Positions 37,105 through 48,819 are shown, counted from the first letter of the stretch. The stretch: 64,000 bases of DNA from Nageia nagi (GCA_050084985.1 JBITNC010000001.1:110298001-110362000), one strand, 5' to 3'. Made by a program: numbers and translations. Notes: generated from the sequence alone by a model not told the origin.

Positions 37105-38268
37105 ATGCATTATCTAGATATACATGCTTGTTTCGAGAAATCCAAACATGATAAGATTGAGGGATTAGGAGAGTTATCATTGCCTTTGCCATCAAAAGTT
37201 GAGGTTACTTGGTTGAATGAAGAAATTGAAGAAGTTAATATCGGCTCTCAAGAGATACCGCGAATACTAAAAATAGGTAAGCTTCTTGAGGCACCATTGC
37301 AGAATGAATTAGTTCAGTATTTTCATAATTATTTCGAGCTATTTGCATGGTCTTACAAAGATATGCTAGGGTTAGATGAGAATTTTATGGTTCATAACCT
37401 TGTGGTTGAAAAAGGGGCAATGCCAGTAAAACAAAAGCCACAAAAAATGCCTTTTCAGGTTTCATTGCTCATGAAGAAGGAAATAGAGAAATTGCTAGAA
37501 GTTGGATTCATAAGATCCATAGACTACTTAGAATGGATGGCTAATATAGTTCTAGTTAAGAAGCCTACAGGTGAAATCAAAGTGTGTACTGATTTTAGGG
37601 ATCTCAACAAGGCTTATCCAAAAGATGATTTTCCATTGCCTAACATAGATATGATCATTGATAGTTTAGCAAGATATGAGATGTTGTCATTTATGGATGG
37701 CTTTTTGGGATATAATTAGATTAAAATCAAAGAGACTGATCAACATAAAACAACTTTTAGAACACCTTGGGGCAACTTTTGCTATAAGGTAATGTCGTTT
37801 GGTCTCAAGAATGCGGGAGCTACATACCAAAGAGCCATGATAGCTATGTTCCATGATTTCATTCATATGATAGTAGAGGTATATGTTGATGACATTTTGA
37901 TAAAATCCAAGAACAAAGAATATCATGTTCAAGATTTCAAAGCAGCATTTGAGAGGATGAGACAGTACAAGTTAAGAGTTAAGCCATAGAAGTGTGTATT
38001 TGGTGTGTCATCAGGAAAACTCTTGGGACATATTGTCTCAAGGAGAGGTGTGGAAGTGGATCCCAAAAAGATCAAAGCCATCATAGAAATGGCACCTCTA
38101 ACAAATCTCAAGCAATTAAGGAGTTTACAAGGTAAAATATAGGCCATTAGAAGATTTATATGTCAATTAACAGACAAGATAGCTCCTATGTCTCATTTAC
38201 TTAAGAAAGATGTTGAGTTTAAATGGGATGATAAATGTCAAGAGTTAGTTGATAAGATAAAATAATAT
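37105..38268 (+). pseudogene. pol: Reverse transcriptase of the complete Tat element
   Basis: RT motifs appear in order: GFIRSIDYLEW, VLVKKPTGEIKVCTDFRDLN, AYPKDDFPLPNIDMI, then LSFMDGFLGYN before the TAG at 37717, FRTPWGNFCYKVMSFGLKNA, ATYQRAM and VYVDDILIKSK, with the YVDD active site at 37882-37893. The thumb and connection follow with KCVFGVSSGKLLGH and RRGVEVDPKKIKAI. Stops at 37717, 37987, 38140 (all TAG) and 38263 (TAA) each stand where relatives have Gln. No frameshift occurs. It copies the element's RNA into DNA in active relatives. Confidence 0.95.
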
Positions 38269-38790
38269 TTGTTACACCCACTGGTGTTAGCTCCATATAG
38301 GCATGGAGAACCCCTTTGGCTTTATGTTTCAGCTATAGAGCATGCATTTGGAGTAATGCTTGCTAAGAAGGAGGAATATGGTAAAGAGAGGGCTATCTAT
38401 TTTATCAGCAAGGCATTGAAGGATTATGAGACTAGATACACTCCTATTGAGAAGTTATGTCAATGTGTGGTGTTTGCTACTAAAAGGTTGTGGCATTACA
38501 TGATCAATAGCACTACACATGTGCTTACACAAGTAGATCCATTGAGGTACTTAATGTCAAAGCCTTGCCTTGATGGAAGAATAGCAAAATGGGTCATGTT
38601 ACTTCAAGAATTTGATCTTAGATTTATCAAGAAAAAATTAGTTAAGGGACAGGCAATCATAGATTTTGTTGTAGAATTCCTCATAAGGGATAGTACAGAG
38701 CTCAAAGAAGAATTTGAGGATGAATGTGTGTTAATAGATATGGTAGAGGTTGCAGAGAAGGACCACCTATGGCCTATTTATGATGATGAT
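38269..38790 (+). pseudogene. pol: First RNase H domain (degenerate, gypsy type)
   Basis: The open frame reads PLWLYVSAIEHAFGVMLAKK, AIYFISKALKDYETRYTPIEKLC, then TQVDPLRYLMSKP and GRIAKWVMLLQEFDL. The first catalytic Asp that active RNase H has after LY(L) is absent (LYVSAIEHA). This is usual for the Tat lineage, where the first RNase H is degenerate. It lies between RT and the second RNase H in one frame. Confidence 0.88.
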
Positions 38791-39396
38791 AGGACCACTA
38801 ACATTCCATTTCCAAGAGAATCTAAACCTTGGAAGTTATACTTTGATGGGTCCAGGTGTATGCATGGATTAGGAGCAGGAATTGCATTAATATCCCCATA
38901 GAATGACATCATTCCTATGTCCTACAAATTATCATTTGAATGCACTAACAATATGGTGGAATATGAAGCTCTTATATTGGGCTTGAAGGTAGCTATAGAA
39001 AATGGTATTTCATGGATACATATTTATGGATATTCACAGATGATAGTTAAGCAGGTCAACGAGGTTTACAAGACCAAAGATGAAAATCTTATCCCTTATA
39101 GGGATTATGTTATCAATTTACTCACACATTTAAAAGGATATCAATTGGAAAGTGTCCCAAGGAGTAGCAACAGACTAGCAGATGCAATGGCAAGTGTAGC
39201 ATCACTTATACCATTGGAAGTTGAGGACAAAGAAACTAGCTTCACCATTAGAAACCTAGAAACTTCATCCACTACCAAGGAAAGTGCAATATGTGTGGTC
39301 CAAAGAGTTGGGTATGAGGAGATTCTGTGGTACCAACATATCTATAGATATTTGAAGGATGATGTTATTGATAATACTCTTGATAAGCGAGAGTAA
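38791..39396 (+). pseudogene. pol: Second, archaeal-type RNase H (aRH)
   Basis: The motif WKLYFDGSRCMHGLGAG gives the first catalytic Asp. NMVEYEALILGLKVA gives the Glu. The third site reads IYGYSQM where active relatives have GDSQ, so the third catalytic Asp is Tyr (TAT at 39031-39033). NRLADAMASVASL gives the last Asp. This extra RNase H is the hallmark of the Tat lineage. TAG at 38899 and TAA at 39394 interrupt it. It would remove RNA from the RNA-DNA hybrid; the Tyr substitution should impair it. Confidence 0.88.
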
Positions 39397-39441
39397 ATCA
39401 GAATAAAGAGGCTTGCAACTAGTTATGTTATCATCAATGAT

Positions 39442-40602
39442 GTGCTTTACAAAAGGTCATTTAATGGTATTCTTTTAAGGTGCCTTCTTATTGAGGAAAT
39501 TGCAATAGTATTAGAGCATGCCCATGGGGGGGCATGTGGGGGGCATTTTAATGGGAGATCAATTTTTGGCAAGCTAATCAGGATGGGTTATTGGTGGCCT
39601 ACCATGGAGCATGACTATTTTGAGCATGTCAAGAAATGTGAGCAATGTTAAAGGCATGCACATCTTGAGCTTACACCAACTCAAGAATTGAACTACGTTA
39701 CATCACCATGGCCTTTCTCCATGTGGGCTATGGATTTCATGGGTGTTATTAACCCACCATCTAGTGAGGGGCACAAGTTTATCTTAGTTGCTACAGAATA
39801 TTATACGAAATGGGTTGAGGCTATCCCTTTAAAAATAGCTATACAGAAGCATGTGATCAAGTTCATCAAGGAATACATCATTTGTAGGTTTGGCATACCA
39901 CAAAGGTTGGTTATGGACAATGGGGCTAACTTCATAGGTAAGGATATCAAAGAATTTTGCCAAAAAATGAGGATTGAGCAGAGATTTTCTTTAGTTTACT
40001 ACCCTCAAGGTAATGGGTAGGCTAAAGATACAAATAAGATGATCAAAAGGATATTGGCCAAGAATATCAAGAAGAATGGGAAGGATTGGCATGAGCAATT
40101 AGCTTATGCTTTATGGGCATATAGGATAAGCAAAAGGATAGCAATAGGTGCTACCCCATACTCTCTTGTGTTTGGAGATGAGGTAGTTATCCCTCTTGAG
40201 ATTGAGATCCCATCTTTGAGGATTAAACTCAAGGATGTGATTAAGGAACCATAATATTTGGAGGCAAGATTGAATCAACTTGAAGCACTAGATGAAAAGA
40301 GAATCACTACATTAGAACACCTCAAAGCATATCAGTAGAGGATTAAAAGACCATATGGCAAGAGAGTGGTCCTTAAGGATTTTGAGGTTGGATATATGGT
40401 CTTACAAGAGAATATTTCCAATACTACAACTAGAGATGAGCTTAAGGGAAAGTTTGAGCCAAATTGGGTTGGACCATACCTTATTATAGAAGTATTTAGT
40501 AGAGGTGCTTACAGGTTATCTACATTGGATGGAGAGATTCTCAAGAATCCCATCAATGCTAGGCATTTGAAGAAGTTTACATCTAGGTGGCCTGCAGGTT
40601 GA
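39442..40602 (+). pseudogene. pol: Integrase of the complete Tat element
   Basis: The zinc finger has HAHGGACGGHF and KKCEQC. The catalytic core has WAMDFMGV with Asp at 39733-39735, VMDNGANFIG with Asp at 39916-39918, and then NG, TAG, AKDTNK: the residue exactly 36 codons on, where Glu of the D,D-35-E triad belongs, is Lys (AAA at 40024-40026). The C-terminal GPY-like part reads WVGPYLIIEVFSRGAYRL and ends NARHLKKF, with TGA at 40600-40602. No chromodomain is present. Stops are at 39649, 40018, 40252 and 40336. It would join the DNA copy to the host genome, but this copy cannot. Confidence 0.94.
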
Positions 40603-41478
40603 TGCATGCGTCTAGGTCATAGTGAAGTACACTAAAGGAATGATCATGCAAGTAGACATCACAGAGCCAAATCAGAGAGTTAGTTTGAGGGTAGAAGAGG
40701 AGTGCTTGCACTCCATATCCATGAGAAGTGGGCCACCCATGGTCCTATCTTTAAGTTAGAAGTAGCTAGTTTGAAGATCCTTTATGCCTCTTGGCAGAGT
40801 TCTAGCTCCCAGTTTGGTTAGATATATCAGTTGGGTCAGATTCATTAGATTATTAGTAGTTTATCATATGCCTCTTGGTAGAGTTCTAACTACTAGATTG
40901 GTTAGATTTATCAGTTTGGTTAGATTTATCAGTTTGGTTAGATTTATCAGATTATCAATAGTTTATCATATGCCTCTTGGTGGACTTTTAGCTCCACATT
41001 GCATGCCCCTTGGCAGAGTATTAGCTCCATATCAATTACCATGCCTCTTGGTAGGGAGTCCAGCTCCCACAGAATCATCGAACTGAACCATCAATCATAG
41101 GATATGGTTGTACTCCATAAAAAAATATATATATAATATCAAAAATGTCAAAAATATGGGTAATTGTCATCTATGACCTCTTGGTAGATGGCTATGGACC
41201 CTAGAGCTATCTTTTCTTTTTGCAAGATATCATTGGAGTCTAGCAATATCAACTAGGGGCAACATGGAAAATATCACATAAGGGGGTTTCTTAACCCATA
41301 TCTCTTGTCATTATGTTGTTTAGCTTTCTCAAGTTTATCATAGTTCAGTATCAAAAGTAGATTGATTAGGTTGGTGTTATGTTTATCGATGCTTATCAAT
41401 ATTTGATTAGCTATGGCATCTTGAGTATACTTTGAACGAAAAATCTTAATGCACCTAGTGATTTGCACTTTATCATTC
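40603..41478 (+). other. 3' untranslated region with tandem repeats
   Basis: Between the integrase stop and the polypurine tract lies a non-coding stretch. At 40785-41070 the motif ATGCCTCTTGGYAGAGT(T/A) occurs about five times (near 40785, 40870, 40970, 41003 and 41041), each followed by a form of CTAGCTCC. Inside it the 18-base unit TTGGTTAGATTTATCAGT is in tandem about three times (40895-40950). Tat elements are known for a variable, tandem-repeat-rich 3' untranslated region. The 100-codon frame over it only reflects the repeats. Confidence 0.85.
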
Positions 41479-41491
41479 AAAGTGGGGCATC
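41479..41491 (+). other. Polypurine tract
   Basis: AAAGTGGGGCATC stands directly before the 3' LTR. The purine run is short but in the expected place. Confidence 0.6.
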
Positions 41492-42378
41492 TATTAACAC
41501 ATAAAATTTGATTTATGTATTTGTTAATACATTATAAAATAGTTACCTACACTTATAATAAGTTATTAATGTTATCTTGGATTTCATTAATATATATCAT
41601 TATTTACTATGTTTCTCTTGCTTATGTAGGTACATGTCAACTCAAGGAGTGCATCATATTATTTACTACCTATATAAATAAGGGATCTAATAGTAAGTCC
41701 ATAATCAAGGATACACATGATCCCACGTATGGTCATGATGATGGCAATCATATTGTAAGGTGTCTCTTGACACCACCTGTCAAGCCTGATTTTGTGTATC
41801 CCCTTCTTGCGAGCATTCTAAAGAACTGAGAGACCTATCTAATAATCATACTATGTTCATCTCAAGATTTTAATGGGGGTATAGATTTTAGTGGGGGTAT
41901 AGACTCATTGGAGATGGATCATAGCCTATCGAAGGCCACCGATGCTCCTCTGTGGATGAATACAGACCATTGATGTTCCTATCCAGTGCGATGAACACCA
42001 CCCGTGACCTTCTTCTATGACTTTTCAGCTTCATGATTTTAGGTGTGGATAATGTTGGATCCCAAGATTTCATCATCAGCTTCATTTCGAATGCACTCTG
42101 TGAAGTGGGTATATAACTTTAGTCTTGATAGGTAGTGCCATTTTACGCCTATTTTATCATACATATATTTTGCATTTACTTGTTACATACTTATCAATGA
42201 ACTTGAATTTATTAAGCAAATTTTGAGTTTTATCAATTTGTCAAAATACTTGTTGTTATCTTTCATTATTCTATGTATAAATTGCTATTCGTAGCTCGAG
42301 TTACAAGTGCATTCGAGTGTGTGAATGTTTTCCTTTATTGCTTGTTTATTTGCATGCTCAAATTTTTACTTGTAAACA
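41492..42378 (+). repeat. 3' LTR
   Basis: It is 887 bp, the same as the 5' LTR. Its first dinucleotide is TA instead of TG, a G-to-A change. It ends TTGTAAACA and is followed by the AAAGT duplication. Confidence 0.95.
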
Positions 42379-42383
42379 AAAGT
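42379..42383 (+). other. Target site duplication, right
   Basis: AAAGT matches 33752-33756. Block A2 resumes right after it (GACCATAAGTAAGGATGG, compare ACAATAAGTATGAATGG at 20791). Confidence 0.93.
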
Positions 42384-44232
42384 GACCATAAGTAAGGATG
42401 GTATGATTAATGAACCATTATGGGGGGTCATGAATGATGGACACAAACAACATAAAGTCCCAACACCATAAGTTTATAGATTGGAGATGAGCTATGGTGA
42501 CATCATTGAAAAAGTCTTCTTTAGGATGTTGAAGATGAGGCCCATAATATCTAATAAATCAAACTATCAAAATAGTGATAAGAGCATCAATCATGATACT
42601 CCAAATAAAATTAGGTCTAGAGATCATACAAATGAGATTTTATAGGAACATTTTATTAGGGATGTCATATATCACACAAGACCCCCAACAACATTGATGA
42701 TCAATGTAAATATCCATTTTGCTAGAGTTACTTAGAATATTATAAGCATGGTTGGACCTATCTAGGGTAGAGAGAAAAGTTATCATAGACAAAATCTATT
42801 GCTGGATACCCTCAAGCATTTGATTAAATTGATCCTCCTCTAAGTCTAGTTTTTGGATAAGATTTGCTAAGTGATCATTAGGAAAAGTGCAAGGTGATCA
42901 ATAAATGATGAGGGATGATAGGTCCTATGGGACAAGAGGATCATAATGCAAGTGTCCCTCTCACTAATCAATGGGAAGGTTGACATAATGTGAGTGACTC
43001 ATGATGTTGGTTGCTTATGACATATGACCAACTACCTATAATTTCATATATAACTATTTTTTAGAATTGATATAGAGTGTTTTTAAAGATATATATATAC
43101 ACACACATTTTATTTTACAAGAAAACATTTAATAATAATAATATTTTGAATTATTTATATATATTCTTAATGGTGGTACTTTTTATTTACTTTATTATTA
43201 TTATTATTATTTAAGACAAAACTTTTTATAATTCCCCAATGACAATGGTTCTCTTATTTTATATGGATATACCAATATTTATAACCTAAAAAATAAAAGT
43301 ACAAAGGTTAGAATGAGAGATGAATAGGTCCTAGTCCTAGGATGGATGATTGGTAATGGATTAGATACCAAATGGGTGGCAAGATTGGTGGATGATGCTT
43401 GAATTTCTTAATGACACATTTTGTCTTAACTGAGGATATCAAGGCTTCATCATTTTCAATAAGTCAAAGGTAGGATAGGATCCCTAAGGTTTTTGAAGGT
43501 TAAGGGGAATCAATGAAATGAGGAAGATTGTGTTCTTCATGAGATATTGGACATACTCATTTTTTACTAGTTTGAATACAACCTCAATCTTTCTTTGGTT
43601 AAAGCATTCTAAGATCTTTTGAAACCTTGGTTTTATATTAATTGGATTATTTACACAATATTTTTTTTTGAATAATGAACTATAATCATATATGATTTCA
43701 TTATGTAAAATTAAATAGATAATATAGTCTAGCACCAAATCATTGATGACCTTAGTTATTGAAATTGATCTTCTATAGTATCAAAGAGTCATATGATAAA
43801 CATAATTTAGCAAAATTTTAGGTCTCTCATAAGGCCAATGTAAGTGGAATAGATGGATCCCACTGGTTAAGGATTCAATCTCCATCCACATATCCTTTGC
43901 TTCTAACTCAATAGTTTCTCCAAGACCATTGACTAAGCATTGGTTCCTCACTAATTATAAAAATTCATGGTTATAATTTCTTAAATTTCTTTTGATAAAG
44001 TGAATAAATGGGCTACTTTAGTGTAAGGACACTTTCTAAATGCTTTCATATATCAATCTTCTAAGTATTTATCAACAAAATCATATTCTATAGGATTAAA
44101 TTATGTTTTTTCATTAGTTTCTCATTTTCTTGATATCACAACTCTTGCTTGAATGTTATGAGGAGAAGGATGAGAAAACCTTGACCTTGTTCAAGAGAAT
44201 CATTGGTCAATATTTTGCACATATCATTGGTC
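42384..44232. repeat. Repeat block A2, copy 2
   Basis: This is the direct repeat of 20791-22660. It contains the shorter TTA run (43192-43212). Its end near 44232 is also where homology of copy 1 stops and where block B begins. Confidence 0.85.
43484..44101 (-). pseudogene. Unrecognised conserved minus-strand frame, copy 2
   Basis: The minus strand reads FNPIEYDFVDKYLED, then YMKAFRKCPYTKVAHLFTLS and KEI, EIITMNFYN. Further down an 84-codon open stretch at 43484-43738 reads MVLDYIIYLILHNEIIYDYS and CFNQRKIEVVFKLVKN. Copy 1 (21880-22525) keeps the same residues with conservative changes. TAG and TAA replace Gln at several shared positions. The function and family are unknown to me. Confidence 0.5.
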
Positions 44233-45629
44233 AATTCTTGGGTTATTATAGTATCCTCTATTAGGGTTATGGATGCCTTAATAGCAATAGAGAAAAGCTA
44301 TAATAAGATCTAGGGGTTAGTCCTCATCAAGGCTATGGATGCCCATCTAGTAGTGAGGTATACCTTATAAAGTGGTGACATGTGGTGACATGTATAGTCC
44401 CTATGATGGACCATTATATGTTCATATGTATGAATAAACTTACATATTTTATGTTCTTGAAACATTAAATTTGCAAGCATCAAGAGAAGGGAATAAATAT
44501 CATTACACACACATGAATTCATAGTAAACTTATGTGTATTATAACCTTGTTATATATCACCCCTAGTAGATGAAACCAAAACAAAAGATTATTTGATGAA
44601 GTTAATATTAAATATCTTATTTATTACACTTATTTATTATATCCATTCATTCCACCTAACAATATATACATTATTATTATAAGCTTGGTAAGATACTAGC
44701 ATGTTATGTTATGAATCCACCTTTATGGGTTGATAAATTTGAGGTGCTTCCATATCATTTGGGAAAAGAGAAAGTACTCGCTCTCCCCATCAATATGGGA
44801 GTCAATATTATTATTGTTAAAACCTCTTGCTTCTACCCTTATCTACAAGTTTAAGCAAGAATTTTCTCCTTGTAAACTAATAGAAGTCAACCCTAGAACA
44901 TTGTTAAATTTCATAGCTTCCATTATTTTTGGGATCGAGAATAATAAATTATTCTTCCTATGGGATTGGAAGTAAATGTTCTCTCCTTAACACATTCTAT
45001 TCACATCCCTAGAACATTGCTAAATTTTATAGCTTCCATTATTGCTCTTTCCTTTGAATTGCAAGTCAATGTTCTTTTTCCCATTACAATTATTAACATC
45101 AACCTATAAACTAATGTGTTATACCATATCCCATACCCCTTCTACATATAATACTTTAAATAGCCAAGTTTGGTAAGTGATGCAATCTAATAATATAATT
45201 TTATTTTTATTTTTATCATAAGAATTAAAATTTGTGCAACAAATATAAAATTTAATATTCTTATCCAACAAAAAATAAATAACAATCCCATCATGAATCC
45301 TTGATGGGGGAAAATCAACATCCTTTCCTTGATGAAGCATCATTAATATTAAATATTCAAAATCTAAAATCCATAAAATACATTTGAAAAAATTAACTCA
45401 TAAACATATATAATCATAAGTCTTACACCTAGTTAAAATTCAAACAATGAATATTATGAATAATATTAATTAAATCATTAATATCATTACTTATAGTTAT
45501 TATATTTTTTCAATATCTTCATTATTATATTTTAAATATTATTTTTTGTTTCCTCCACCATCTAGAGAGATGTCACATCATCACTATATGACACATTGAT
45601 GTAAGCCCATAATCATTTATCAATCATGG
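44233..45629. repeat. Repeat block B, copy 2
   Basis: This is the direct repeat of 5165-6830. It ends at CATGG (45625-45629), where the LTR of a Tat-related element begins. No protein domain is recognised; an 81-codon plus-strand frame at 44730-44975 is not convincingly kept in copy 1. Confidence 0.82.
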
Positions 45630-46420
45630 TGTTATTGCATAAAATTTATTTATGCATTTAAATAAATACATTTACTTACACTAATATACACCTAGAATAT
45701 TTAATTTAATTATATAAATGTTTATCTTAAATATAATCATAATATCAATAATTTTCTTGAATATTGTTATGTATTATGGACTAACCCTATTTATGTAGGT
45801 ACACACTAACCTAAGAAGTAGGTCATATTATTATCTATATAAATAGGAATCTAATAGTAAGTTCACATCAAGGAGATACATGATTCCATATATGGTCTTG
45901 GTGATATAAATCCTTTAGGTGCCTCTTAATGCTTCCATTCAAGGCTATGGTTTATGTACTTCCTTATGCAAGCTATTTTGACACTGATGATTTATCTAGA
46001 TATCATATCTCTAATCAAAACATCTATATGTAAATTATTGACTTGATTTGAAAGTAAATATCACTCTAATGAAGGTTGTTAGTGCTCCTTATTCATGCCA
46101 AATTCACCACCAATGCTCCTCCTATACAACATATAGATCGCTCATGGTCCTCTTTTTGTTGCATTTCAATTTATAGCTTCTAGAGCAAGATTTCTTTATC
46201 ATCCACATATCAAACATATCATCATTCTTCGATGTTAAGTACACTTTGTAAGGTAAGTATACAAATTACAATTCCTTATTAGTATTTTTGTTCTAATTCT
46301 AAGTGGTTATCTTCTTCATCTATTTATCTATATGGTCTAAATTACTATCCATAGCTCCAAACATGTATTTTGGGTCTTGTAATTATTTATTTGTTTGCAT
46401 GCTCAAAATATTTGTAAACA
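45630..46420 (+). repeat. 5' LTR of a gag-only Tat relative
   Basis: It starts TGTTATTGCATAAAATTT and ends TTTGTAAACA, 791 bp. It is a diverged relative of the 887-bp LTR: shared parts include TATGTAGGTACA, CTATATAAATA near 45840, TCTAATAGTAAGT and the TTTGCATGCTCAAA end. Confidence 0.87.
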
Positions 46421-46422
46421 TT

Positions 46423-46440
46423 TGGTGAACCTAATGTGAA
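46423..46440 (+). other. Primer binding site
   Basis: TGGTGAACCTAATGTGAA differs from the site at 34646 mainly by C-to-T changes. Confidence 0.75.
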
Positions 46441-46456
46441 TCTTAACTTCTAAAAT

Positions 46457-48500
46457 ATGAATAATTCATTAGATATTTTATCATTAAATCAATCAAAGAT
46501 TGAACCAACTAAAAGAAAAACAAAATCATGGAAAGGTATAATATCAATAAGAAAAAGTGCTAGGTTTAATAAAGATAGTGTCCCTTTGGCTATCAAAACT
46601 AATTTTCTTGATGATGAATCTTATCATGGAGATTTCAAAGATAATGATAACCCTAGTAAAACAAGCATAAATATAATACATGATGAATATTATCATGAGA
46701 ACTTAAAAGACAATGAGAGACTTGAAGAAGAAATAATCTGACCTTTTGAAAATAAATGTTAATTAGCCCACTATTGATCTAAAAAATCTAAATATCTAAA
46801 TCTAATGAAAGATAAATTAAGCTTAGTACAATAATTTATAAAGCTCCCTAGGGCATTCTATAAGTTTACTAAATATCTTACCATACCTCATTCATTTCAT
46901 ATCATCTATGAATTTTTGATCAAAAATAGTTCTAGGTCACCTCTTAGGACACTATTGGCTAAGCTACCCCTTTTGTTGTACACCTTAACAAGTTAGAGTA
47001 GGATCATTCATAGTCTAAATCTTATCAAAATGGACCACCCATGGCCCATTTTTCCTATAGAAATCCATGTCAATTTTTGTATGCTTTATCCTTCCATATT
47101 TGAGTCAAACTTTCATCAATTTGCACCATCCTTAACACTTGTAAAAACTTTTAAAGGTCATGAATCAATAACATTAGAAGAAGCTAATTATGAGTATTTA
47201 GATGATGAGATGGTTGAATTCAATGATGATATAGATAATGAATCAAAAATAGAATTTGAAATTGATCCTATAGCACAAGGACTTATCAATGCTTACCCAT
47301 ACTAGTTAGATAGAGAAAAAGAAATTAAAGAGATAGAAGTAAGGAAAATAATAGGTACAAAATCTTATCAAAAAGCTCAAATATGTGTAAGATAGGTAAT
47401 CATAAGAGAGTTGGATAATAAACTAATTCAATAATGGAGAGATCAAAATGGGAGATTTACTCCTAAGACACCTAAATATGAGAATGAGAAAGAAATTGAG
47501 AAACCTAATTCCCTAGAGAAAAATAATAATAATGAAACTATACAAAATTAAAAAAAAAGAAAAATTGAAGAAAAGGATGGCACAATTGAAAGAAATGGTT
47601 GAACAATTAAAGAGGTTAACACTATTAAGTAAAGAAAAAGAAGATGAATAGTTAAATGAAAGGTACACCTTTTGTGCAAGAATAAAGGGACAAACACAAA
47701 AAGGGGAAGATATAGATTTTTGTAAATATGATGGCATTAGTGATCCAAGGATACATATCATAATTTTTGAAGAAGCAGCTTGTAGTCATCAACATGATGA
47801 ATATATGTTAGTGAGATTATTTCAACTCAATTTAGGAAAAGAATCTTTTGAATGGTTCTATAGTCTAGAAAATCAAAGTATCACTAACTATGAGCAATTA
47901 AAACGACAAATCATAAATCAATATCAACATAATATAAAAAGAAAACCAACGCTTATTGATTTAGCAAGAATGAGAAAAGGTGAGAACCATTCATTTGAGG
48001 AATTTTTAAAAACATAGAAGAAAATAGCCACATTCATAAATTTAAATGAAAAAGAGCTAAAGCATATGTTAATCAAATCCAATAGAGATGACATGATATT
48101 AGAATTCTTCAACTATCTAGAGAAACCCCTCTCTGAGATGATTATGTCCATAATTTAAAAAGAGAAGCACATAGCAAAAACTAGTTTTTGGAAACTTAAA
48201 AGAGAAGAAAAGAAACTATTAACTATGAAAATGATAGCAATAGTTACAATGGTAAAAGAAACATCTTGTCCATCTCGTATAAAACCCCTAAAGTATACAC
48301 CAAAATTACATAAGATCATGATGAGTTGTTACAATCATTGCTTCAAAAGGGTTTGATCCAATTACCACCCATGAATCAAAATATCACTAAGACTATAGGT
48401 GGATTTTGTGGGTATCATAGAATTCATGGACACAAAACATGTGAATGTAAAAAGTTTAAAGATGTTGTCCAAGACTTGATAGATAAAAAAGTGATCATTT
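46457..48500 (+). pseudogene. gag: gag of the gag-only Tat relative
   Basis: An ATG at 46457 opens MNNSLDILSLNQSKIEPTKR. Acidic text follows (DNERLEEEII; DDEMVEFNDDIDNESKIEFE near 47200-47260). A gag domain lies near 47715-48010, with FCKYDGISDPRIH-like text, then LVRLFQLNLGKESFEWFYSL, ENQSITNYEQLKRQI and LIDLARMRKGENHSFEEFL. Near 48340-48500 come LLQKGLIQLPP and the zinc motif FCGYHRIHGHKTCEC. At least one frameshift and several TAG or TAA stops interrupt it. After the zinc motif there is no protease, RT or integrase; the sequence passes into 3' untranslated text. Confidence 0.8.
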
Positions 48501-48819
48501 GAAAAATAGGAAGATAAGAAAAAAGCTCTTGTGCATGTAGATAATAAGAAATTTGGGATTTACAAGAACCCCATGCCACAACATAACACAACAATATTGT
48601 ATACATAAGATAGTATGATGAAAAAGCCCATTATCACAAGGGCATAATAAGGAAAACATCAAAAATGAAGCCAGCACCGATGGGGGCACAAGGCCCTCTA
48701 GTTATGTCATTTGGTAAACATGCATGATCATACTAAAACTAACATAACTGATAGTAGGATAGATGAACTAATCAATTTCATGATGGAAAAAATGAGGGAT
48801 CATTTTGACATCATATCAG

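Larger units (their letters stand above)
33757..42378 (+). mobile_element. Complete but decayed Tat-lineage LTR retrotransposon
   Basis: The element is 8622 bp, with two 887-bp LTRs, an AAAGT duplication, PBS, gag, protease, RT, RNase H, a second RNase H, integrase, a repeat-bearing 3' region and a polypurine tract. The dual RNase H places it in the Tat lineage of Ty3/gypsy. It sits in block A; the other copy of that block has the unoccupied site at 20786-20790. Fifteen in-frame stops in pol, two frameshifts in gag-PR and lost catalytic residues make it inactive by itself. Over the first 300 bp the LTRs differ at about one base in twenty, mostly transitions. Confidence 0.95.

Noticed and set aside
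36142-40602. A changed genetic code with TAG and TAA read as Gln
   Set aside because: Sibling elements in the window also carry TGA stops, this element has frameshifts and lost catalytic residues, and its LTRs have diverged. Decay by deamination explains all of it.
40784-41086. A 100-codon ORF with MPLGRVLAP repeats
   Set aside because: It only translates the tandem repeats of the 3' untranslated region and has no counterpart frame in the relative at 48.9 kb.
44730-44975. 81-codon plus-strand ORF in block B
   Set aside because: The same frame in copy 1 (about 5745-5985) is broken by stops and a shift, and the residues are not better kept than the flanking bases.
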